Positions 9,055 to 16,427 of a stretch of DNA of 64,000 nt are shown piece after piece; position 1 is the stretch's first letter; each line of letters opens with the position of its first letter. Made by a program: the position numbers and the translations under genes. The stretch spans positions 1,860,001 through 1,924,000 of the forward strand of contig NZ_CP091881.1 of NCBI RefSeq assembly GCF_022163125.1. Direction: 5' to 3'. A model generated the notes under the pieces. It was not told the DNA's origin, ran no database searches, and was given only the letters and a program-made list of their open reading frames with translations. This DNA is from Paenibacillus sp. HWE-109. Lineage in GTDB: Bacteria; Bacillota; Bacilli; Paenibacillales; NBRC-103111.

Positions 9055-9240
9055 AAAAGGAACTACGATCCGCTAATTGGCGGGAAATGGGGTAAACGTA
9101 GCATGAAAGGGAACTGAGGTACGCTATTTAAGCGGAAAAGTTGATTCCGACCGGGAAATGGTGAAATAGCGGATCGTAGTTCCCATTGGAGTGGAATTAG
9201 GCGTTTTTCAGCATGATAGCGGATCCTAGTTCGCTTTGGG
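9055..9240. repeat. Palindromic intergenic repeat cluster, GGAACTAnnnnnCGCTAT family (copy 1)
   Basis: Two direct units (GGAACTACGATCCGCTAATT at 9059-9078 and a variant at 9109-9129) are followed by two inverted units (9164-9184 and about 9215-9233). The third unit is almost the exact reverse complement of the first. The whole could fold into a large cruciform or RNA hairpin. No coding frame is supported in 8872-9245; it holds only the terminator and this cluster. Related clusters lie at 19585-19800 and 41974-42160. Confidence 0.7.
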
Positions 9241-9245
9241 GCGGA

Positions 9246-9605
9246 TTATTTATCTTCCGCGCCTTCCGTGCTGCTCTGTTTTTCCTCTTTGCTCTGAAGC
9301 AGCTTCAGATAATCGTCCAAGCGGTCGAATCGTTCTTCCCACATGCGACGGAATGAATCCAACCAGGCATCCATCTCTATAAGCGGCTGAGGCTGCAGCG
9401 TGTAAATGCGCCGATTGGCGCTAGGGTGTACTTCAACGAAACCGCAATCACTTAATACACGAAGGTGTTTGGAAACCTGTGGCTGTGCTAGCCCAAGTTG
9501 TTCGGTGATTTCTCCTACCGTAAGGGGGCCGTCACGTAGTAGCTCGACAATGTGTAAGCGGTTGGGCTCGGCAAGCGCACTCATCGTTGTAATCGTCATG
9601 CCCAT
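9246..9605 (-). CDS. ArsR/SdpR-family winged-helix repressor (second copy)
   Basis: A 119-residue ArsR-type regulator opening with TTMSALAEPNRLHIVELL, with the recognition helix in QPQVSKHLRVLSDCGFVE and the wing in ANRRIYTLQPQP. It lacks a metal-binding cysteine pair. It is a clear paralogue of the regulator at 442-813, down to a C-terminal MWEERFDRLDDYLKLLQ helix. Unlike the first copy, no SRPBCC gene follows; downstream is only a repeat cluster. The ATG at 9603-9605 follows AAGGGAG. Its target may be in trans or its own promoter. Confidence 0.9.
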   Translation of the reverse strand: MGMTITTMSALAEPNRLHIVELLRDGPLTVGEITEQLGLAQPQVSKHLRVLSDCGFVEVHPSANRRIYTLQPQPLIEMDAWLDSFRRMWEERFDRLDDYLKLLQSKEEKQSSTEGAEDK

Positions 9606-9629
9606 GATACCGATCTCCCTTCTAATGTA

Positions 9630-9668
9630 AATATACCGCGCAAAGAATATGCCTGTAAAGGAATGGTT
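9630..9668 (-). promoter_or_regulatory. Promoter and candidate ArsR operator (second copy)
   Basis: On the minus strand TTTACA (9654-9659) and TATATT (9630-9635) are 18 bp apart, exactly as before the first arsR. The flanking ATTCCTT-ACAGG-ATATTC string is shared with the first promoter, although the inverted repeat is less perfect here. Confidence 0.55.
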
Positions 9669-9732
9669 GTAGAAATTTTATGGGAATGCTTCTTCGTGTT
9701 AGATATTTTTCAAAAAAAATGTCACAGACATA

Positions 9733-9795
9733 TTGACAACTCGACTGAGAATAGTTATCATTCATATTGACAAATGCAAATGAAAATCATTCTCA
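9733..9795 (+). promoter_or_regulatory. Fur-controlled promoter with two Fur boxes
   Basis: TTGACA (9733-9738) and TATCAT (9756-9761) are 17 bp apart. TGAGAATAGTTATCA at 9746-9760 covers the -10 box, and TGAAAATCATTCTCA at 9781-9795 lies just downstream; each fits the 7-1-7 Fur consensus TGATAATnATTATCA at about 12 of 14 positions. Binding of Fe-Fur would block transcription, so the flavodoxin operon is expected to be induced by iron starvation. Confidence 0.75.
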
Positions 9796-9829
9796 ACTTT
9801 GTGGAGGCAGGAAAGGAGCGTGTCGGACC

Positions 9830-9985
9830 GTGGGTCTTTTGTATGAATTGGTTAAAAAGAATAATCATAAGCGCGATCAGCAAAGCAAGGATTCACAAGC
9901 AAATTCGAACGCTGGCTACATAAAGAAACCCAAAGCGGCAGCTCTTAGGAACAATGAGGAATCCAGCAATAATCCAAATAAATAA
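9830..9985 (+). CDS. Possible small Fur-regulated hydrophilic protein, 51 residues
   Basis: A GTG (9830-9832) with AAAGGAG eleven bases upstream opens a 51-codon frame rich in Asn, Lys, Gln and Ser (GLLYELVKKNNHKRDQQSKD at the start), with no membrane segment or known domain. It sits between the Fur boxes and the flavodoxin gene, ending 21 bp before that ATG. Bacillus subtilis has small Fur-regulated proteins (FbpA, FbpB, FbpC) but I see no clear match to them. The low-complexity composition and long ribosome-site spacing leave doubt about whether it is translated; it could simply be leader RNA. Confidence 0.35.
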   Translation: MGLLYELVKKNNHKRDQQSKDSQANSNAGYIKKPKAAALRNNEESSNNPNK

Positions 9986-10006
9986 CAACTAACAGGAGGA
10001 ATACAA

Positions 10007-10453
10007 ATGAGTTCAGTAATCGTAGTTTTTGCAAGCATGACAGGTAACACGGAAGAAATGGCGGAGGCCATTGCAGAAGGGTTGCAAGAAGCAGGGATTG
10101 AGCCTGTCGTGAAAAATGTCATTGACACGAATGCCGAGGAGATTACGAAATATGACGGTATCATCCTGGGCAGCTATACATGGGGAGACGGAGATTTAGC
10201 CGATGATTTCCTCGACTTTTACGATGAGATGGATGACATTCAGTTAGATGGGAAAAAGGCGGCTGTGTTCGGGTCTGCTGATTCTTCCTATGCGGAATAC
10301 GGGGCAGCTGTCGACACATTGATAACAAAATTGAAAGAGCTTGGCGCGGAAGTAACGCTCGACGGATTGAAAGTTGAGTTGTCGCCTTCCAAGGATGATA
10401 AAGTATTATGCCGTGAATTTGGCAAACAATTCGTCCAGTCGCTTGGCGCTTAG
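10007..10453 (+). CDS. Flavodoxin, probably iron-starvation induced
   Basis: A 148-residue flavodoxin, the normal length of the short-chain type. The FMN phosphate loop is SMTGNTE near residues 10-16, the first aromatic loop is GSYTWGDGDLADDF, and GSADSSYAEY is in the position of the second isoalloxazine loop. The ATG follows ACAGGAGGAATACAA. It is an acidic cytoplasmic electron carrier that replaces ferredoxin when iron is scarce, which fits the two Fur boxes 210-260 bp upstream. It resembles the Fur-regulated YkuN/YkuP flavodoxins of Bacillus (by family and context only). Confidence 0.93.
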   Translation: MSSVIVVFASMTGNTEEMAEAIAEGLQEAGIEPVVKNVIDTNAEEITKYDGIILGSYTWGDGDLADDFLDFYDEMDDIQLDGKKAAVFGSADSSYAEYGAAVDTLITKLKELGAEVTLDGLKVELSPSKDDKVLCREFGKQFVQSLGA

Positions 10454-10474
10454 TCCATCCGAGTGTGAATCTCA

Positions 10475-11185
10475 ATGAACATTCAACAGGACTACAAGAT
10501 TGCAACGCCGCCACTGCTAGCTGATTATCAACTTGAGAATTGGATTCACGCTAATTTTTCCGATGCGCGAACCCAATCTCATGAAGATCCAGAATGGAAG
10601 CAGCTCACACAATATGCAGCCTATCACGCCATTCATGATTGGCATTGTCTACATCCCCAATACCGAACAGAGATGACATTAGCCGCAATGTTCGAGCGTC
10701 GCTGGACTAACAAAGTACATAAATTCAAATCTTCTGCGTTCTATTGGGATGTCAAACGCATCGTGGTGGCTAATCTGTATAAGTTCCTGTCCGATTCGGA
10801 TCATTCAGATGAACCGTTTATGGTGTTTGAGAGCAGAAGCGTTTGGGTTCAAGAGCTGGAAAGCCATCTCTCGATGATTGTGCAAGTCATGGAGGTAACT
10901 GAGAACTTATTCACCATCCATAAATATATGATGGAGCCGAGTGAAGCGGCTATTGAACTGTTCGTTCATTGGACCATTGTATGCAGCTATGAGGCATTCG
11001 GTAAACCGCCCGAGCAGCTGCAGATCTATCATTTGATGAGTGGAGAATGCCAACGGATATCGACAGCCGGTTATGATCGGCAGCAATCTATTGATTATCT
11101 GCGTCTAGTGAAAGACGTGTTTACAGACAGCAGTATGTGTTTTTGCAAGGATTGCCCACCCGGTTCCGGCCGTTTGCTCATGTGA
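10475..11185 (+). CDS. Protein of unknown function downstream of flavodoxin
   Basis: A 236-residue, apparently soluble and mostly helical protein I do not recognise. Visible features are many Trp, His and Tyr residues in the first half (HAIHDWHCLHPQY), and a C-terminal cysteine cluster CFCKDCPPGSGR that could bind a metal or Fe-S centre. It begins 21 bp after the flavodoxin stop with only a weak ribosome site (GAGTG), and a bidirectional terminator follows, so it is probably the last gene of the Fur-controlled unit. The pairing suggests a role in iron economy or as a flavodoxin partner, but that is inference from position. Confidence 0.7.
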   Translation: MNIQQDYKIATPPLLADYQLENWIHANFSDARTQSHEDPEWKQLTQYAAYHAIHDWHCLHPQYRTEMTLAAMFERRWTNKVHKFKSSAFYWDVKRIVVANLYKFLSDSDHSDEPFMVFESRSVWVQELESHLSMIVQVMEVTENLFTIHKYMMEPSEAAIELFVHWTIVCSYEAFGKPPEQLQIYHLMSGECQRISTAGYDRQQSIDYLRLVKDVFTDSSMCFCKDCPPGSGRLLM

Positions 11186-11273
11186 TTCTTACCTAGAAAT
11201 GAGAAGATAGGAAGAAACGCGTGAGAGGAGCAAGCCGGCTTTGAAACGGATGATTTATCGTGGCGTGCCTCTT

Positions 11274-11314
11274 AAGAACCTTGCTTCCATCCTTGATGGA
11301 AGCAAGGTTCTTTG
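11274..11314. terminator. Bidirectional terminator between convergent genes
   Basis: AAGAACCTTGCTTCCATC pairs perfectly with GATGGAAGCAAGGTTCTT around a 3-base loop. The A/T ends allow termination from both sides, serving the flavodoxin unit on the plus strand and the DUF2812 gene on the minus strand. Confidence 0.85.
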
Positions 11315-11335
11315 TGCTGTACGCGGGTGCTGCGC

Positions 11336-11854
11336 TCAAAGCTGATTTTTCTCGCGCAATTTCCGATTTGTTTTGTTCAATTGATAAATGCCATAAAAGA
11401 AAAGTCCGTATAATAGCACATAAAAAATGGTGAGTGTAAGCCGAAAAGGATCACTAGCGATATTCATCATAAATACGGGGGTTTGGGCCGACATGAGGAC
11501 AATCATTATGCTCATCAGCCGTTTGTTGCGATCGATGAGAGAGTCAATATCGGTATAAATAGCTGGCCGTTCATCGGTATAAGGCATACTCCATACATAC
11601 CAACCGCTGGATGACAATTCGCATTTCCAACCTGCCTCACGGCAAAGGGATTCGTACTCTGGACTTTTTTTGTTCTGGAAATCGACACAGTAGCGGATCT
11701 TCCGGGGCATTCCCTTAATAAAATGCACCCGATATCCAAGTTTTTTAATCGTTATGAGGTTCCAGCCTTGAGCTTCCATCTCTTCCAGATAGTCTTCAAA
11801 TTTATCACTATTCCAGCTAGCCCAAATTTTTATTGTTTTTTTAATTTCCGACAT
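11336..11854 (-). CDS. DUF2812 membrane protein, partner of PadR
   Basis: A 172-residue protein. The N-terminal 90 residues match DUF2812 (IKIWASWNSDKFEDYLEEME, then GWNL and a strand-rich stretch with GWYVWSMPY); the C-terminus has two hydrophobic helices (MSIMIVLMSAQTPVFMM and LTIFYVLLYGLFFYGIY) and a basic tail. I chose the ATG at 11852-11854, which has GGAGG nine bases upstream, rather than earlier in-frame starts inside padR. It overlaps padR by 14 bp. PadR-DUF2812 pairs are frequent in Firmicutes, and the membrane protein is thought to respond to or modulate envelope stress; the exact function is unknown. Confidence 0.85.
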   Translation of the reverse strand: MSEIKKTIKIWASWNSDKFEDYLEEMEAQGWNLITIKKLGYRVHFIKGMPRKIRYCVDFQNKKSPEYESLCREAGWKCELSSSGWYVWSMPYTDERPAIYTDIDSLIDRNKRLMSIMIVLMSAQTPVFMMNIASDPFRLTLTIFYVLLYGLFFYGIYQLNKTNRKLREKNQL

Positions 11855-12179
11855 GCGGATCATCCTCCATCTGCTTCGCATTATGGAACAGCTCACGGAT
11901 ACGAGAAATTTCTTGCGTGAGGATTTCGCGTCCCAGTGGTGTTATCTGATACATTTTCCGCCGATCTTCCTCGGCGATGACAGCAATTAACTTATCCTTT
12001 TCCATCTTCGAAAGGCTACCGTATAAGGTGCCTGGTCCTAGCTTGATTCTGCTCTTCGTAATCTCCTCCACATGCTGCATAATGCCATATCCGTGACGGA
12101 TCTGGGCAAGAGAAAGCAGGATGTAATAGGCGGTTTCAGACATGGGCAGGTAGCTGCGTTGAAGCTTATCGTTACTCAT
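11841..12179 (-). CDS. PadR-family transcriptional repressor
   Basis: A 112-residue PadR protein of the short (s2) type: winged helix in SETAYYILLSLAQIRHGYG, recognition segment in KLGPGTLYGSLSKMEKDKL, and wing in RRKMYQITPLGREILTQE, followed by one C-terminal dimerisation helix. The ATG at 12177-12179 has AAAGGAG nine bases upstream. A strong promoter upstream (12263-12291) is covered by two palindromic sites, so it almost certainly represses itself and the DUF2812 gene. PadR proteins of this group often sense small hydrophobic compounds or antibiotics. Confidence 0.9.
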   Translation of the reverse strand: MSNDKLQRSYLPMSETAYYILLSLAQIRHGYGIMQHVEEITKSRIKLGPGTLYGSLSKMEKDKLIAVIAEEDRRKMYQITPLGREILTQEISRIRELFHNAKQMEDDPHVGN

Positions 12180-12232
12180 TGGGAAGTCTCCTTTGGTATG
12201 GCGAAATCCTTCCATGCTAGATCGCCTTTCGA

Positions 12233-12291
12233 TATAACGCGCCGCGATATATCATATTATGGAGTATATCGCGGCGCGATGTATAAGTCAA
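12233..12291 (-). promoter_or_regulatory. padR promoter with tandem PadR operator
   Basis: On the minus strand TTGACT (12286-12291) and TATACT (12263-12268) are 17 bp apart. Two near-perfect palindromes lie at 12233-12251 (TATAACGCG-C-CGCGATATA) and 12265-12283 (TATATCGCG-G-CGCGATGTA), 32 bp centre to centre, about three helical turns. One fills the promoter spacer, the other covers the start site. Together they also form a 14-bp perfect inverted repeat. Confidence 0.75.
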
Positions 12292-12405
12292 GAGCCGTTT
12301 GCCGCTCATTTGTAGATTAAATTGGGGTTAAAGCGAATACTCATCTGTCATAAAATTGCTAGATTCGGAATACATAGTAAGAGAGAGATAAAGGAGGACG
12401 CTTGT

Positions 12406-13005
12406 ATGCTCACTTTGAAATCATGGACAAGCATTTTTCATCGGGCCGCGCCCGCTTTCTATTTGACCGTGAAGGTTCGTGCGCCTCGTGATTATTTCGA
12501 TCGTGCGGACGTTTTTATAGAAGATTTGCTGTATACCACAGAGGAAGAACTTCCGGGATTGAATAAAACTTTCCTGGTCAAGCTCTTGTTTGACAATTTT
12601 CTAAGTCATGTAAGACAAGGGAAAGATATGTATGATTACATGTTGAATTTGAAAAGCAACTACGAGGATTTATTAAATGCGAATACGTATGTAAAAGAAC
12701 GGAACCTATCGTTTCCTGATAGAGTTCCTAACTTTCAGTGGAGCCTGCCTGGCAAAGGAGGCGTGGATGGATCGAAGGGATACTTAACTTTGAATGTGGG
12801 TCTTCGCGAATCTGAGGTCAAACGGGTAGACGTGTTCTTTGCCGATTGGGTATGTAACTATGAAGATTCCTTAGACATGGATATTCACAAGTTGTTGTCA
12901 CTGTTATTTATTGAGTTCATTACAGAAATGCGGCATGGATTTACCGGAGAGATGATAGCAGAAATCGTAGCATCGATCTTAGCAAAATCGGATGAACGAA
13001 AATGA
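12406..13005 (+). CDS. Conserved-looking protein of unknown function
   Basis: A 199-residue soluble protein I cannot assign. I use the ATG at 12406, which has AAAGGAGGA just upstream, rather than an in-frame start 84 bases earlier. The sequence has no signal peptide or membrane segment. Its two halves may be weakly repeated: each contains a beta-like stretch (FYLTVKVRAPRDYFDRADVF; GYLTLNVGLRESEVKRVDVF) followed by a helix-rich part that ends near a phenylalanine-rich segment (LLFDNFLSHVRQGKDMYDY; LLFIEFITEMRHGFTGEM). That internal similarity suggests a duplication of a roughly 95-residue unit. It is transcribed divergently from padR and is followed by a promoter-terminator element. Confidence 0.65.
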   Translation: MLTLKSWTSIFHRAAPAFYLTVKVRAPRDYFDRADVFIEDLLYTTEEELPGLNKTFLVKLLFDNFLSHVRQGKDMYDYMLNLKSNYEDLLNANTYVKERNLSFPDRVPNFQWSLPGKGGVDGSKGYLTLNVGLRESEVKRVDVFFADWVCNYEDSLDMDIHKLLSLLFIEFITEMRHGFTGEMIAEIVASILAKSDERK

Positions 13006-13019
13006 GCTTTAATTCTGAG

Positions 13020-13048
13020 TTGACAACTATGAATAATGTGTTTATTAT
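13020..13048 (+). promoter_or_regulatory. Strong sigma-A promoter
   Basis: TTGACA (13020-13025) and TATTAT (13043-13048) are 17 bp apart. The predicted start near 13055 lies 42 bp before a strong terminator and about 180 bp before rpiR. Confidence 0.7.
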
Positions 13049-13054
13049 GAGAAG

Positions 13055-13148
13055 CACATAGTTTTTGTCCAGGATACCGACTAGTAAACTAGAGGTCCAG
13101 ATGGAAGGAACGGTAGTTATTTTGCCGTCTTCTTATCTGGCTTTTTTT
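13055..13148 (+). ncRNA. Candidate ~95-nt small RNA or attenuated leader of the rpiR operon
   Basis: Between the promoter at 13020-13048 and rpiR lies a first small hairpin (GG-ACC with GGTCC around CTAG-CTAG, about 13071-13098) and then a long stem, CCAGAT...ACGG with CCGT...ATCTGG (13097-13140), followed by seven T. A transcript from this promoter would end after about 95 nt. It could be a free small RNA, a riboswitch-like leader of rpiR, or only the terminator of the preceding gene with a promoter nearby. I see no T-box, SAM, TPP or other known riboswitch core. Confidence 0.4.
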
Positions 13149-13236
13149 ATGGCTTTTTTTTTACGGCAAAATGAAACTTTTGTCCGAAAAAATAAGAAAA
13201 TAATGTAACAATTATCCGGAGATAGGGGGGTATCAG

Positions 13237-14100
13237 ATGGTCAAAGGCGGTTTAATCAGTATTCGTGAGGCCTTTCATTCCTTGACGCCAATGGAACAGC
13301 AAGCGGCCCGATTTATTCTGGATCATCCGGAACTGGCTGTGCAATGTTCGATTCAGAAACTGGCAGAGCAGGCAGCAGTTAGCAAAGCAACGCTTATCCG
13401 TTTGTCCCAATCCTTGAAGTACAAGGGATTCAAAGAGCTCAAGATCGGCATTGCTTCTGATGTTGCCATCGAGCAGAAAGATCCGAATGTGTATCAGCAA
13501 TTCCAAGTCAAAGGATCGACGAGTGATTTATTGGAATCAATCTCCAACAATAACATCAAATCGATCAAGGATACGTTGTCAGTGCTTGATGCGGAGGCCG
13601 TGGAACAAGCGATTAACACCTTGTTCCGTGCGCGCAAAATTGCTCTGTTTGGCATCGAGTCATCCTCCGTAGTCGCAGACGATTTCAGGCATAAAGCCGT
13701 TCGGCTGGGGCTGTGGTGTGAACCTGGCTATAGTGAAGACGCGCAAACCATCATCGCAGCAAACTTGACTGCGGAGGATGCGGTGCTCGCTATTTCCTAT
13801 ACTGGCCAGACGCAAACAGTACTCGAAGCGATGGAACTCGCCCGGCAAAACGGGGCTAAATTAATTTCGCTGACCCAATTTGGGGTGAACCCGATTGCAC
13901 AGTTTGCTGAGATTAACTTGTTCTCCAGTACGGTTGAAAAAGACTTTCGCAACGGAGCCATGGCTTCCAGGATTGCGCAGTTGAATGTCATTGATATTTT
14001 GTATGTGGGGCTAGTTGATCGGAATTATGACGTACATATTGAAGCATTGGAACGGACCAAAAAAGCCGTCCATCATGCCAGAACCAGAAAATCGAATTAG
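13237..14100 (+). CDS. RpiR/MurR-family sugar-phosphate-responsive regulator
   Basis: A 287-residue regulator with an N-terminal RpiR-type helix-turn-helix (residues about 1-78; QKLAEQAAVSKATLIRLSQS is the DNA-reading part) and a C-terminal SIS domain (about 125-260; ALFGIESSSVVADDF and AISYTGQTQTVLEA are its phosphosugar-binding loops). RpiR proteins bind phosphorylated sugars and act as activator or repressor of nearby uptake genes. It stands 12 bp before the binding-protein gene, so it is the first gene of the importer-sulfatase operon. The ATG follows GATAGGGGGG. The likely effector is a phosphorylated amino sugar or uronic sugar (inference). Confidence 0.92.
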   Translation: MVKGGLISIREAFHSLTPMEQQAARFILDHPELAVQCSIQKLAEQAAVSKATLIRLSQSLKYKGFKELKIGIASDVAIEQKDPNVYQQFQVKGSTSDLLESISNNNIKSIKDTLSVLDAEAVEQAINTLFRARKIALFGIESSSVVADDFRHKAVRLGLWCEPGYSEDAQTIIAANLTAEDAVLAISYTGQTQTVLEAMELARQNGAKLISLTQFGVNPIAQFAEINLFSSTVEKDFRNGAMASRIAQLNVIDILYVGLVDRNYDVHIEALERTKKAVHHARTRKSN

Positions 14101-14112
14101 GAGGATTTATTT

Positions 14113-15441
14113 ATGAAAATGCGATTGGGAAGAAAAATGCGGAAAACCGGAAGTGTTGTAGTAAGCATTGCGACGATTGGTGCTTTATTGTCAGGTTGCT
14201 CACAGGGAACTACGACAAGTGTTGCCAGTCCCAAGGCGTCATCTGATGCCGTCAAGGCAGCAACAGCTGCACCGAAGGAGAAAGTAACCCTTAATTTGGC
14301 TGTCTGGGTAGAAGAATTAAAAGAAACGATCAATCAAACTGTCGCCGTGTACACGAAAGACCATACCAACGTAGAAGTCAATTTGACCATAACACCTGTC
14401 AAAGATTACTATACGAAGCTGCAAACCTCGCTGGTTGGCGGGGAAGGGCCTGATCTCTTCTTGATGAATGGTCCCAACTTCTATAAATTTGCTTCTTTGA
14501 ATTTGTTGGCGGATCTCCAACCTTTGGTAGATCGCGATAAATGGGATACGTCCGTCTATCCGAAAGGGATCAATGAGCTGTACAGATACAACAACAAGCA
14601 GTACGGTATCCCTTATTTCCAAGGTACAGTCGGCTTATTTTATAACAAGGAACTGTTTGATAAAGCAAAGGTGCCGTACCCCGATGATACGTGGACTTGG
14701 GAGACGTTGAAGACGAACGCGGCAAAGCTTACAGATAAAAGTCAAAAACAATACGGTTATATCGCGGCTAACGAAATCCAAACCGGCTTCTATCCGCTTA
14801 TTTATCAAGCTGGCGGCTCCGTCATCAACAATGAACATAACAAATCAGGTCTGAATTTGCCGGAAACACAATCTGCTATCCAGTTTATGAAGGATTTCAT
14901 CGATCAGGGGATTTCGCCTACGGCTCAACAGCAGGTTGAAACGAAGCCTACGCAAATTTTCGGCTCAGGTAAAGCGGCTATGGTTCCTGGCGGATCGTTC
15001 GATGCCTCAACCTTATACAAAATGCTAGGTGACAAGCTTGGTGTGGCCGAACTGCCGGCTGGCAAACAAAAAGGCTACTATATACATGGATCAAGCTGGG
15101 TTATCAATCAGAAATCCAAACATCAGCAAGAAGCTTGGGAAGTTTTGAAAGTATTGACGGGGAAAGTGGGCGAAGATTTGCTTGCCAAAAGCGCCTTTAA
15201 CTATCCGGCGCACAAAGGGTCCGTCGATCTCTGGCTGCAAGCCATTCCATCGCTGGATATGAAAGCTTTCATCCGCACCGTTGACCAAACAGGACCTTAT
15301 CCGGTTTCGAAAAACACGGCAGAATGGCAGAATATGCTTATTGAACAAGTGACGAACGCTTTGCTCGGCAAAACGCCGGTCAAAGAAGCGTTAGACAACG
15401 CGGCTGTCAAAATGAATGATTTGTTAGCCAAAGAGAAGTAA
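14113..15441 (+). CDS. Carbohydrate ABC transporter substrate-binding lipoprotein
   Basis: A 442-residue family-1 extracellular solute-binding protein with a lipoprotein signal peptide ending GALLSGCSQG. After a Ser/Ala-rich linker the mature fold begins at VTLNLAVWVEELKETINQ. Landmarks of the family are GGEGPDLFLMNG, YGIPYFQGTVGLFYNKELFD, and WINQ-like W334 region SSWVINQKSKHQQEAWEVL. It would hand an oligosaccharide to the two permeases encoded next. The ATG follows AGGAGG. The operon has no ATPase gene, as is usual for CUT1 importers in this group, which share an MsmX-type ATPase encoded elsewhere. The neighbouring sulfatase points to a sulfated sugar as substrate (inference). Confidence 0.92.
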   Translation: MKMRLGRKMRKTGSVVVSIATIGALLSGCSQGTTTSVASPKASSDAVKAATAAPKEKVTLNLAVWVEELKETINQTVAVYTKDHTNVEVNLTITPVKDYYTKLQTSLVGGEGPDLFLMNGPNFYKFASLNLLADLQPLVDRDKWDTSVYPKGINELYRYNNKQYGIPYFQGTVGLFYNKELFDKAKVPYPDDTWTWETLKTNAAKLTDKSQKQYGYIAANEIQTGFYPLIYQAGGSVINNEHNKSGLNLPETQSAIQFMKDFIDQGISPTAQQQVETKPTQIFGSGKAAMVPGGSFDASTLYKMLGDKLGVAELPAGKQKGYYIHGSSWVINQKSKHQQEAWEVLKVLTGKVGEDLLAKSAFNYPAHKGSVDLWLQAIPSLDMKAFIRTVDQTGPYPVSKNTAEWQNMLIEQVTNALLGKTPVKEALDNAAVKMNDLLAKEK

Positions 15442-15461
15442 ACAGAAAGGGGCGTCTTCCA

Positions 15462-16415
15462 TTGGATAATCACAGCGCAGCTAGAGCAGCCGCTCCTCAT
15501 ATGGCTGGTGGCGTCTCCGCAAGTAGGAGGTGGCGCAGTAGAACCGCGGAGGCTTGGTGGGCGTATGTCTTCATTCTGCCCGCTTTCCTGTTTCTCGGTT
15601 TGTTTCACCTGCTGCCAGCAGCAGCTTCTATCGTTATTTCCGTCCTGGATTGGGACGGTCTTTCTACAGCCAGCTTTGCAGGTTGGAACAATTACATCGG
15701 GCTCATGCATGACGAGCATTTCCTTCAAGCTTGTCGTCATACCTTCTTATTTGCGCTTATAAGCGTGCCTGTTTCTGTGGCAATCGCAACGGTCATTGCC
15801 GCTGCGCTGAACAAAAACATTCGCGGACGCACCTTCTATCGAACGATGTATTTCGTGCCGGTTGTTACGATGTCAACTGCGGTTGGTTTGATCTGGAAAT
15901 GGTTGTTTAACTCCGATTATGGCCCCATTAATGCCGTTCTTCACGCGCTGCATTTGCCTGCGCCGAATTGGCTTTCTGATCCTAGTTACATCATGCCATC
16001 CGTTATCATCGTTAGCGTGTGGTCTTCACTTGGACATCATATGATTGTGCTACTTGCAGGACTTCAAGGCATCGCACCCAGTTACTATGAAGCGGCTGAG
16101 ATGGATGGAGCGAGCAGATCCTATACCTTTTTTAGAATTACACTGCCGCTGTTGTCGCCCAGTTTATTTTTTGTGATCCTAACGGCAACGATACAAGCGC
16201 TCCAATTGTTTGATCTCGTATTCGTCATGACCAATGGCAATCCAGCACTTTTGAATACGTCGCGAAGCGTCGTTTATAACGTATATGAGGAAGGGTTTAC
16301 CCTATTTCACATGGGTGCAGCCTCCTCGCAGGCCGTTGTTCTTTTCCTGGCTATTTTCGTGGTGACTATGATCCAGATGAAATTACAGCGTAGATGGGTT
16401 CACTATTCAGGATAA
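15462..16415 (+). CDS. Sugar ABC transporter permease (MalF/UgpA type)
   Basis: A 317-residue membrane protein with about six transmembrane segments of the binding-protein-dependent transport family. The EAA loop that contacts the ATPase reads YYEAAEMDGASRSYTFFRIT (about residues 207-226). The start is TTG at 15462, with AAAGGGGCG upstream; there is no in-frame ATG before the first helix. A Ser/Arg-rich cytoplasmic extension of about 35 residues precedes helix 1. It pairs with the next gene to form the membrane channel. Confidence 0.93.
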   Translation: MDNHSAARAAAPHMAGGVSASRRWRSRTAEAWWAYVFILPAFLFLGLFHLLPAAASIVISVLDWDGLSTASFAGWNNYIGLMHDEHFLQACRHTFLFALISVPVSVAIATVIAAALNKNIRGRTFYRTMYFVPVVTMSTAVGLIWKWLFNSDYGPINAVLHALHLPAPNWLSDPSYIMPSVIIVSVWSSLGHHMIVLLAGLQGIAPSYYEAAEMDGASRSYTFFRITLPLLSPSLFFVILTATIQALQLFDLVFVMTNGNPALLNTSRSVVYNVYEEGFTLFHMGAASSQAVVLFLAIFVVTMIQMKLQRRWVHYSG

Positions 16416-16427
16416 GGAGAGGTACAT

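Noticed and set aside
13055..13148. T-box or known riboswitch before rpiR
   Set aside because: No T-box AGGGTGG-ACCGCG bulge or other known core; only generic hairpins.
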